Shown: positions 55,989-64,000 of the stretch, one piece after another
How the letters are laid out: the number at the start of each line of letters is the position of its first letter
Position numbering within the stretch: position 1 is the stretch's first letter
Assembly (NCBI GenBank): GCA_033239525.1
Contig: BSYO01000008.1
Location: 15,794,830 to 15,858,829, forward strand
Length of the DNA stretch: 64,000 nt
DNA from: Nepenthes gracilis
Taxonomy: Eukaryota > Streptophyta > Magnoliopsida > Caryophyllales > Nepenthaceae
Direction of reading: 5' to 3'
The notes under the pieces: generated by a model
Seen by the model: only the letters and a program-made list of their open reading frames with translations
What the model was told of the DNA's origin: nothing
Databases searched by the model: none
Program-made: the position numbers and the translations under genes

Positions 55989-55993
55989 AAACT
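55989..55993. repeat. Target-site duplication AAACT (left) of the TNT1-like Copia
   Basis: AAACT before TGTTGGGG; the same five bases follow the other LTR at 61,688-61,692. Confidence 0.88.
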
Positions 55994-56823
55994 TGTTGGG
56001 GAATATGGTGACTAACTTTCCCACTCAAATAACACAGTAAGAAATGTGAAAGAAGAAGAACAATGAACACAAGAATTTTACGTGGAAAACCCTTATCAAT
56101 CAAAGGGAAAAATCATGGGACAATTCGTCCACTGAACGTATTTCACTATGCGAGAGATCTGGGGACAAGTTTCCCCGTTACACAGTAGAGAATAAAGAGA
56201 AATTGAAGAACAGAGCAACGGCAACCCACACACACGATTGTTTACAGTTTCTCCTCCCTTCACCGTTTTTCTCTCATTCTCTCTAGTACTCAGGCACTCT
56301 ACCCAAAAAAAAATATCTCACGCACCTCTCGCATACATATATCCAGCAAGTTACAATACTTGCTTTTGAAAAACGCACATCGAGAGATCTAGGGCAATTT
56401 TTCTTCCAGAAAGGACAGGATCAATCCTCTCTAACAATGTGAATATTCCCTGTCAAAAACGCCTCCGGTATAACCGTCTGAGATCACGTATCTCCAGAAA
56501 ATCTGCTAAGTTGGCGTTGTACTGAATTTTCTAGTGGGTGGCTAACCGTTGGCTGTCCGCGTTCTTCACGAGACCGATCAACACCCCTATTGACCGTCTG
56601 AAATATGCCCTTCTGGAATCTCTCGTGAATCCGATTTCTTTAACCGCCAAAATTGGTCAACATCGTTTGCCGGTAATGTTGACCGTCAATCCAATCAACG
56701 CCATTGACCGTCCATCCGGTCCACTGTGTTGACCGAAATTTCTTTCCTTTATAAAACAACACATTCGTGCTCCGCCCAAGTTCTTCGATCACAAGAATTT
56801 CTTCACGGGAGTGATCCCCAACA
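55994..56823 (-). repeat. 3' LTR of the TNT1-like element (830 bp)
   Basis: TGTTGGGGAATATGG... to ...GTGATCCCCAACA, a clean TG...CA unit with a short inverted terminus (TGTTGGGG/CCCCAACA). Confidence 0.92.
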
Positions 56824-56832
56824 AACTTTCCC

Positions 56833-58346
56833 TCACGACCGTGAGGAAGTTAGATCCATTAGCCCGGCTATCTTGCAGCATGCTTTATTCTTCCATCTTG
56901 GTAAAATCTTAGTCATCATGTCTGCCCCGTTGTCTTCAGTATTGATCTTCTCCAGCGATAATAGACCAGCTTCAAGCACGTCCCTCACCCAATGGTACCG
57001 ACATCAATGTGCTTGGATCTCGAATGAAACAAAGAGTTCTTGTAGAGATGTATTGCACTTTGACTGTCACATAATGCACTGTACTTCTCCTGTTGAAGAC
57101 CCAACTCTTGAACAAATCTCTTCATCCACAGCATCTCCTTGCACGTCTCTGTAATTGCAATATATTCGGCTTCAGTTGTAGATAGAGCTACACATTTTTG
57201 TAGCTTGGTCTGCTAAGAAACTGCACTGCCCGTAAATTTTACCAAGTAACCCGATGTAGATTTGTATGTGTCAATATCTCCGGCCATGTCCACGTCTGAG
57301 TATCCCACCAACTGCGGTTTGTCACTTCCAAAACACAAATACCTCTTAGAAGTTCCTCAAATATATCTCATGATCCATTTCACCGCGGACCAGTGCTCCT
57401 TTCCCGAATTTGATAGAAAACGACTAACTGTCCCGATGGCATTAGTTATGTCCGGTATGATACACACCAAGGCATACATTGGGCTTCCCACAGCAGAGGA
57501 ATAGGGCACGCCTTTCATGTATCTCTTCTCGTCATTCGAGGACGGATATTGACGAGTGCTCAGCTTGTAATGATTAGCCAAGGGTGTGTTCACGGGCTTC
57601 GACTTGTCCATGTTGAACCGTTGGAGCACTTTCTCAATGTAGCTTTCTTGAGACAGCAACAATTTTTTAGCCTTCCGATCACGTATAATTCTAACTCTCA
57701 GAATTTGCTTCGTCGATCCAAGGTCATTCATAGCAAATGACTGCCCAAGTTGCTCTTTCAGCTTCTTTATTCGAGTATCATTTTGTCCAACTATCAACAT
57801 GTCATCCACATATAGGAGAAGAATGACAAAATCATCATCAGCAAATCTCTGCACAAAAACGTAGTGGTCACGAGTAGTCTGCCGGTACCCTTCGCCAGCC
57901 ATAACAGACTTAAACTTCTTGTACCACTGTCGAGGAGCTTGCTTTAGGCCATACAGACTTTTTCTCAAATGGCATACAAGGTGTTCCTTTCCTTTAGCCT
58001 CAAAACCTTCCGGTTGTTCCATGTAGATCTCCTCCTCAAGCTCTCCATGGAGGAATGCAGTTCGGACATCTATCTGCTCCACCTCAATGTCCTGGGTGGC
58101 AGCCAGACCTAATACCACTCGTATGGAAGACATCTTCACTACCAGAGTAAATATCTTATCAAAATCAATTCCTTTCCATTGTCCGAAACCTTTTACCACC
58201 AATCGTGCCTTGTATCTTGGCTCCTTGGTGTTCTCGTCCGTTTTCAATCGGAAGACCCATTTATTCTTCAGAGCCTTCTTTTCCCTAGGAAGTTTAACAA
58301 GGTCAAAGGTATAGTTCTCATGAAGAGAACTCATCTCATCCTTCAT
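56833..58346 (-). pseudogene. Reverse transcriptase and RNase H of the TNT1-like element
   Basis: The frame 58,346-57,357 has KNKWVFRLKTDENTKEPRYK, ARLVVKGFGQWKGIDFD, DVRTAFLHGELEEEIYMEQP, KSLYGLKQAPRQWYKKF and FVILLLYVDDMLIVGQN (catalytic YVDD). RNase H follows with SDVDMAGDIDTYKSTSGYLV, KCVALSTTEAEYIAITE and ALCDSQSAIHLYKNSLFHSR. Stops lie at 57,357 and near 57,210. A one-base loss near 57,000 shifts the last ~55 codons to another frame, which ends MDLTSSRS at TGA 56,833-56,835. The polyprotein end is 10 bp from the 3' LTR, as usual for Copia. Confidence 0.88.
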
Positions 58347-59597
58347 GGCCTCCAGTCATTTCTCCTTGCTTTCGCCATTCGCAGCCTCTTCATAGTCTTC
58401 AGACTCTCCAGCATCAGTAAGCATAACATATTCACTGAGGGACAGGCGAACGGACGGTTGTCTGTTTCGAGAGGATCGTCTAACAGCAACTTCTTCGGCC
58501 GGTTGAGGGATGGCTTCAGCCTGGTCATCATCAGGCACCATAACCTTCTCTCCAATATCCTCAACTGCCTCAGGACCACAGTTATTGCCTTCCAATGATA
58601 CAGGACGGACATTTTCGATACTTACTTTGTCTGTCTGTTCATCATTACAATTTGCCTTCCTACCAATGTCTTCAACCGTCTCAACCTCAGCAAAGGTTAC
58701 ATCTCTTGACCAGACAAGTTTCCTGGTGGCAGAATTATAAAATTTGTAGCCCAACTCATCCTCTCCATAGCCCAGAAAGACGCATTGCATCGTCTTTCGC
58801 TCCAGTTTCATCCTTTCGTCTCTTGAGACGTGTACGAATGCTTTACATCCGAACGCCCGTAAATGATCATAGGACGGCTCCACACCAGTCTATATCTTCT
58901 CCGCCACTTCACCCATCAGAGGCTTACTGGGCAACCTGTTGATAATGTAAGCCGTCGTCCGGAGTGCTGCTGCCCAAAACGAAGCATGAAGCTTTGCTTT
59001 AGAGAGCATACAACGTACTCTCTCCAAGAGCGTACGATTCATCTGTTCTGCTACTCCATTCAACTAAGGTGTCTTCGGTGGTATTTTATGATGCCTAATA
59101 CCATGTGACCGGCAGTAGGCATCAAAGGGTCCTAAGTATTCACCGCCGTTGTCACTTTGGATGGCCTTCAGTTTCTTCCCCGTCTGATACTCCACAAGAG
59201 CATGAAACTGCTCAAAAGTACCAAGAACCTGATCATTGGTCTTCAGTAGGTAAATCCACTGCCTTCTAGAACAGTCGTCAATGAAAGAAATAAAATACTG
59301 AGCACCACTGATCGACTTCTCTTTGAATGGTCCGCACACATCTGTGTGAATAAGATCAAGTAGTCCGGTATTTGGGCTTGACGAAACTCCATTGAAGGAA
59401 ACTCTTCTTTGTTTCCCGACCAAGCAGTGGGGACACGTCTTCATCCCATCCTCCTTTGTCCCGTTGATTAGGCCCTTCCTGGCCAAGTGAGACAATCCCC
59501 TTTCACTCATGTGGCCTAACCTCCTGTGCCACAAATCCTCTTTCTCCTTACAAATTGCAGCGTTCACATCTCCGGCCATTGCACAGACCTTCATCAC
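58347..59597 (-). pseudogene. Integrase and linker of the TNT1-like element
   Basis: The zinc finger is LWHRRLGHMSERGLSHLARK...CPHCLVGKQRRVSF. The core has DLIHTDVCGPF (Asp), AIQSDNGGEYL (Asp) and the E-bearing segment after the TAA at ~59,064, where NGVAEQMNRTLLERVRCML resumes. The C-terminal GKCKAF-type region (HLRAFGCKAFVHVSRDER, VFLGYGEDELGYKFYN) is followed by an acidic linker to RT. Stops at 59,064-59,066, 58,884-58,886 and 58,356-58,358 interrupt the single frame. Confidence 0.87.
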
Positions 59598-60818
59598 ATA
59601 TAGACCAGAGCACTTTTTCTCTCTCGCTGCAACAAGAGACCCTCTGGTCAGCTTTCATTCACCTTTACAGAAGGTGTTGCAGTAACCTTCATCATCCAGC
59701 CGACCGGCTAAGATGACATTCAAACGAATATCAGGAACGTGATGCACATCCTTCAACAGCAGTTTCGTGTCATTATTTGTGACCAGAATGATATCTCCTC
59801 TACCTACAACAGGAGATATTCCTTTATTGCCCATCCTAATTACTCCAAAATCTCCTGGAGTATAGGATGTAAACAGTCCCTTTCTAGACGTGACATGTAG
59901 AGTAGCGCCCGAATCAATTACCCAGCCAGATTCCATGTCTATCAAGTTTGCCACTTCTCCTTGACATGTCAGCAGAAGATTTCCACTTGTGACTACTGAG
60001 ACGGAGGATGTTTCCTCCTCGCATCCTTTGTTACCTTCTTTATTCTCTATATTTTTCCGCTTCCATTTGAAGTAATGCTTCTCAATGTGGCCTTTTTTGC
60101 CACAGTGATGGTACTCCAAGTTTTGGTATCTGAACCGTGACTTACTGCGTCCTTTTTCTCCTAATTTCTGGTGGCGACCTCTACTTTTTTCCCTGGATTC
60201 GGTCACCAGCACCTTAGAATGAGAAGACGATGAGGTCCCTTGTGACCGTCTTGACTCGTTCATGAGTAGAGAGGCAATAACCTCATCCAACCTTAAAATA
60301 TCATTGCCGAACCGTAAGGTTATGACGATATGATCATAGGTGGTCGGCAGAGAAGCCAGCAGAACCAACGCCTTGTCCTCCTCCTTGATTTTCTTATCAA
60401 GAGCAGACATCTAAGTCAATATCCTGTTAAACTCGTCCAAGTGTTTTTCAAAACTCACTCCTTCTGATAACCATAATCCATAAAACTGCTTTTTTACGTG
60501 CAGTCTGGTTGTCAGAGATTTTGACTTGTAATGACTCTTCAACTTCTCCCAGACCTCCGCCGGATCAATTAGGTCAAGAACTTCTTGGAGAGTGTTGTCC
60601 GCCATGCACAGCTTAATGGTACAGTTTGCAAAATCTCTCTTTTCTTGCCATTCATCGTCGATCAGATTTTCAGGCTTTTCGTCCTTCTTCTTCAACGCCT
60701 TCACTGTACCTTCTCTCGTCAGAATGTTCTTCACCTTCTCTTGCTAGAGAATGAAGTTGCCCTACCCGTTGAACTGCTCAATGTTTAACGACAGATTCTT
60801 TGACGATGAGGATGCCAT
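59598..60818 (-). pseudogene. gag and protease of the TNT1-like element
   Basis: ATG 60,818 (MASSSSKNLSLNIEQFNG) is in frame with the whole polyprotein. Gag phrases include AVWEKLKSHYKSKSLTTRLH, VKKQFYGLWLSEGVSFEKHL and EEDKALVLLASLPTTYDHIV. The zinc knuckle at ~60,105-60,070 reads YHHCGKKGHIEKHY: both outer Cys positions are Tyr. Protease has GWVIDSGATLHVTSRKGLF (DSG) and VHHVPDIRLNVILAGRL. Stops are TAG ~60,762, TAG 60,411-60,413 and TGA 59,655-59,657. The Tyr changes are TGC to TAC, a G-to-A type change. Confidence 0.88.
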
Positions 60819-60840
60819 TAAAACAGAGTATGGAACCTGT

Positions 60841-60852
60841 CTCTGATACCAC
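60841..60852 (-). promoter_or_regulatory. Primer-binding site of the TNT1-like element
   Basis: The minus strand reads TGGTATCAGAGA next to the right LTR: initiator-Met tRNA complement with the last base changed. Confidence 0.85.
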
Positions 60853-60853
60853 T

Positions 60854-61687
60854 TATTGGGGAATATGGCGACTAACTTTCCCACTCAAATAACACAGTAA
60901 GGAATGTGAAAGAAGAAGAACAATGAACATAAGAATTTTATGTGAAAAACCCTTATCAATCAAAGGGAAAAACTATAGGACAATTCGTCCACTGAACGTA
61001 TTTCACTATGTGAGAGATCTGGGAACAAGTTTTCCCATTACACAGTAGAGAATAAAGAGAAATCGAAGAATAGAGCAATGGCAACCCACACACACGGTTG
61101 TTTACAATTTCTCCTCCCTTCACCGTTTTTCTCTCACTCTCTCTAATACTCAGGCACTCTACCCAAAAAAAAAAAATATCTCACACACCTCTCGCATACA
61201 TATATCCAGCAAGTTACAATACTTGCTTTTGAAAAACGCACATCGAGAGATCTAGGGCAATTTTTCCTCCAGAAAGGACAGGATCAATCGTCTCCAACAA
61301 TGTGAATATTCCCTGTCAAAAACGCCGCCAGCATAGCCGTCTGAGATCACGTATCTCCAGAAAATCTGCTGAGTTGGCGTTGTGCTGGATTTTCTAGCGG
61401 GCAGCTAACCGTTGGTCGTCCGCGTTCTTCACGAGACCGATCAACACCCCTGTTGACCGTCTGAAATATGCCCTTCTGGAATCTCTTAGTGAATCCGATT
61501 TACTTAACCGCCAAAATCGGTCAACATCGTTTGCCGGTAATGTTGACCGTCAATCCGGTCAACGCCATTGACCGTCCATCCAGTCAACTGTGTTGACTGG
61601 AATTTCTTTCATTTATAAAACAGCACATTCGTGCTCCGCCCAAGTTCTTTGATCACAAGAACTTCTTCACGGGAGTGATTTCAAACA
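60854..61687 (-). repeat. 5' LTR of the TNT1-like element (834 bp)
   Basis: Matches the left LTR throughout. Its PBS-side terminus reads TATTGGGG on the plus strand instead of TGTTGGGG, so the terminal CA (minus strand) has become TA. The other end reads TTTCAAACA versus CCCCAACA. Confidence 0.92.
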
Positions 61688-61692
61688 AAACT
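61688..61692. repeat. Target-site duplication AAACT (right) of the TNT1-like Copia
   Basis: AAACT directly after CAAACA, equal to 55,989-55,993. Confidence 0.88.
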
Positions 61693-62995
61693 AAAAGTTT
61701 TTAATTATTTTATCTGGTTGATCCATAATTATAAATTGTCCTAGACAAATTATATACTTACTAATCTCATGTCATGAGATTTATTGATTTATTTAGAGAA
61801 ATGGGTAAAAAAAAGAAAGAAGTATGGTGAAAACAATGAAGAAAAGAAAGACCACAAAAAAAAAAACTTAAACATTTTCTTGAACAAAAAAAAAAAAAAA
61901 AGCACCGCAATTCATTTTTTAAGTAATCTCCATGATCATGTAATTTTCCTCTCTCTAGAAAAGCAAAAAGGAAAAAAAACAATCCTCCAAAGAGGGAAAG
62001 AGAGAGGAGAATATTAACAAAGAAAGAGAAAAATAGTAAGTGTTTACAAGTATTCAAAGGGGAGTATAAAAATCTTTATCTCAAGACTTTTGTACAATTT
62101 ATACTTCTTTTTTGTAGCAACAAATTTATAGCTCAATTAAAATCATTGAAGATATGAAAAGACCTTAGTGATATTATTTACATGTATAAATTAAAGTTGC
62201 TTGCTTATTTTAACTAAATTGAATTATAAGTTTTTTTTTTTTTTTTATGAGACTGTGAAAAGTTACTTCTTTAACTATAGGATTTTTCATATCAGAATTG
62301 TGTTACCTTGATTTTGGTATATATTTAGTCAGATTTATGCATAACTTTTGAGAATAATTTGTAAATTTAGTCATTCTTTTTAAAGTACGTATCCAGTAAG
62401 GTTTAAATTTGAAACTAAAAGGTAAGACTCAAAAATATTAGCATTTAAAAGATTTTGGTAAGATATATTCACACTTGATCTTTTTAAATGTTTGATATAA
62501 GCTGTCTGAGACATATATCTCCTTCAACTACCTGCTTGAATTGAATTGTTCATTAGATTAATAGTTTGACACCTTGGCATTCACAAAATATTTTATAAAT
62601 AATCTGAATTTTTTTGTAGGAATCACTGTTGAAAACCCTCACGATATTATACTTGTTCATTAAGACCACTTAGGGGTTTAAAGATTTATTGTATATATTA
62701 AATATATCTGTGAGACCTATAAAAGTAGGGTTTTTATTTTACTTAAATGATTTTTTTTAAAATTTTTTTCATCTTTCAACATTGGTTAGGAAATAATAAT
62801 AAATAGGTAGGGGTGTGAAAAACTCTAAAAATTATATATACACCCCTACTTATTTATTATTATTTTCTAATAAATTATGTTATTTTATTTTATTTATTTA
62901 TTTATTTTGATTTTATAATTTTTAGAGGTTCAAAGTTTAAAACATAAGATTTTGAAAAACATAAAAGGAAAGACTGCATTCTCACATAAGTCTAG
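61693..62995. other. AT-rich spacer, no supported gene
   Basis: Long A, T and GA runs (61,805-62,040) produce mirror-image low-complexity frames on both strands. Apart from the inverted repeat at 62,787-62,869 I see no element border or coding. Confidence 0.45.
62787..62869. repeat. Inverted repeat, 30 bp arms, 23 bp loop
   Basis: The left arm (62,787-62,816) contains AATAATAATAAATAGGTAGG then GGTGT. The right arm (62,840-62,869) begins ACACCCCTACTTATTTATTA. By eye two of 30 pairs mismatch. It could be a hairpin, a small MITE-like element or a remnant of an inverted duplication. Confidence 0.75.
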
Positions 62996-64000
62996 TGATG
63001 CGTCTTGGATCCGAATCTTGAACGGATTCGGGTTTATCTGTCCCTTGGGCTTGTGTTGATGTCAGGTCTAGTCTCCATCCTACACGCTTTGGATCCTGGA
63101 CACCACAATAGATGACAAGAAATTAGAGAAAAACGGTGGGACTCTTTTTTTGGTTTACCCTTTGACGCTCAAATCAGTAATCTGTTTTCCAAGATGAAGA
63201 AGGTAAAACAGAGTATGCTAGGATGAATGCTGAAAAGGGGATTTGTGAGTCTGAATCGGAGGTGCACTCGTTGTGGAGTGGATTAGGTTGTAGTGTACTC
63301 ATGGAGAGTGGCTTCTCTGATCAGCGGGTTTGCTAGGAATGTGTAATGGGAAAGAGAATAGTGATGGATTGCTTGAGAGATGAAATGTTTGTGCGAGTTT
63401 TTGTATTTCAGAGAGCGTGTCTTTAGAGTACATTCCCAGGGCTTTTTATAGTCGTCAGATCTCACCGCTTTTCTTAAGTGATGAGGCAGGTTGTCAGCCG
63501 TTTGAGGGGATCCTTTCCATTCCTCGTGAGGACGCAGGCGCCATTTAGGGCTGCAGCAATCGATTGGAGGATTTCTTCATCCGTGGAGATATCACATGCT
63601 GTGAATGCTGAAGCTGCCGTTACAAATCATGCGCTGATTTGAGGTCTTTTTTTTCAGGATGTGCATTGATTTGGGGGCTTCCATTATAGAGGAGGTTGCC
63701 ATTTAGGGAGATCTTCAGTATCGCGGCCAATTAAGATAGATGACCATTACATGCAGGAAAGGTGTGAGATCCAAAATTTAATGCTCAAATTGGAATTTAA
63801 AATGTTAACCGGCCATTGTGAAGATGAATCCAAATCGGCATTGTGAAGTGATAATCCAAACCGATCTTGATGAAAAATGAACCGGCCTTCTCCATAAAAT
63901 CCAAACTGGCCTCTTGTGTGATGAAAATCACAACGGGCCTTTTTGTGTGAAGAGAGTCAAGTATGGCTCTCCCTTCCTTAATAATCACAACTGGCCTTGC
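62996..64000 (-). repeat. Left part of a Tat-type LTR continuing past the window
   Basis: It starts TGATGCGTCTTGGATCCGAA, like the solo LTR at 40,508 (TGATGTATCTTTGGATCC) and, more distantly, element 2. Shared landmarks are CCTGGAC-CCACAAT, TTTGACGCTCAA and a minus-strand TATA (GACTATAAAAAGCCC, ~63,440-63,455), so the promoter points left as in the other two. Whether it is a solo LTR or one end of a full element on the minus strand cannot be told from here. Confidence 0.6.

Larger units (their letters stand above)
55994..61687 (-). mobile_element. TNT1-like (Tork-lineage) Ty1/Copia element, 5.7 kb
   Basis: LTRs at 55,994-56,823 and 60,854-61,687, a 5 bp TSD (AAACT), an initiator-Met PBS after the right LTR and a polypurine tract (minus strand GAGGGAAAG) before the left LTR define a complete element on the minus strand. 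The polyprotein order gag, protease, integrase, RT, RNase H is that of Copia. Phrases throughout resemble the tobacco TNT1 polyprotein. Gag-pol stays in one frame from 60,818 to about 57,000 despite stop mutations, which marks it as fairly recent. Confidence 0.93.

Noticed and set aside
57549..58942. Plus-strand frames of 63-139 codons over the TNT1-like pol
   Set aside because: They are shadows of the intact minus-strand Copia frame; no plant gene motifs.
61767..62057. 96-codon Phe/Leu-rich minus frame and 77-codon Lys-rich plus frame
   Set aside because: They are mirror images of one A/G-rich low-complexity tract.

Overview
This window looks like nuclear DNA of a flowering plant, most likely a woody eudicot. 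It is AT-rich and intron-bearing, with one single-copy plant gene surrounded by layers of LTR retrotransposons. I saw no operons, CRISPR arrays, tRNA or rRNA genes. All calls come from reading the sequence by eye; no database search was run.

Layout. (1) 1-2.8 kb, minus strand: the truncated edge of a DA1/DAR-like gene (ubiquitin-interacting motifs, then a broken LIM start) and an unrecognised minus-strand ORF series with a TATA box. (2) 3.16-13.8 kb: an old, internally deleted Ty3/Gypsy element of the Tat type on the plus strand (element 1). (3) 13.8-17.2 kb: AT-rich spacer with a degenerate minisatellite and a possible LTR/PBS relic. (4) 17.2-35.1 kb, plus strand: the one apparently intact host gene, a 469-residue GPI-anchored, cysteine-rich protein resembling Arabidopsis At1g61900 (SPARK-type). 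It has six coding exons. Intron 1 holds a 2.0 kb solo LTR with a perfect target-site duplication. The 9.8 kb intron 2 holds a LINE remnant and a decayed Copia element. (5) 36.2-37.8 kb: Copia gag/protease remnant. (6) 37.9-42.4 kb: Athila-like Gypsy remnant split by an 811 bp solo LTR. Element 2 and a TNT1-like Copia also inserted in or beside its 3' part. (7) 42,685-55,363, minus strand: element 2, a nearly complete 12.7 kb Tat-type Gypsy element with TSD AGTTG. (8) 55,994-61,687, minus strand: TNT1-like Copia element with TSD AAACT. (9) 62,996 to the end: the start of a further Tat-type LTR.

The most interesting system is the antisense cassette between pol and the 3' LTR of both Tat elements. 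Each carries three units (here called A, B and C) in the same order, all running opposite to gag-pol, and each has its own TATA-like box. Unit A codes for a protein with an N-terminal domain like the plant 'putative gypsy-type transposon' family and a C-terminal coiled coil with a YW-x-I-x-LCH motif. In both copies it is split by a 71-75 bp phase-0 GT-AG intron at the same place. Unit B codes for an acidic/serine-rich coiled-coil protein. Unit C shares a TATA box and a 3'-processing-like segment but little clear coding. Extra and antisense ORFs at this position are known from Tat-lineage elements. The conserved intron and the separate promoter and 3'-end signals make the cassette look like a set of retrotransposon-borne antisense genes, not accidental ORFs.

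Every retroelement here is broken by stops and frameshifts, many of them explicable as C-to-T or G-to-A changes, as expected for methylated repeats.
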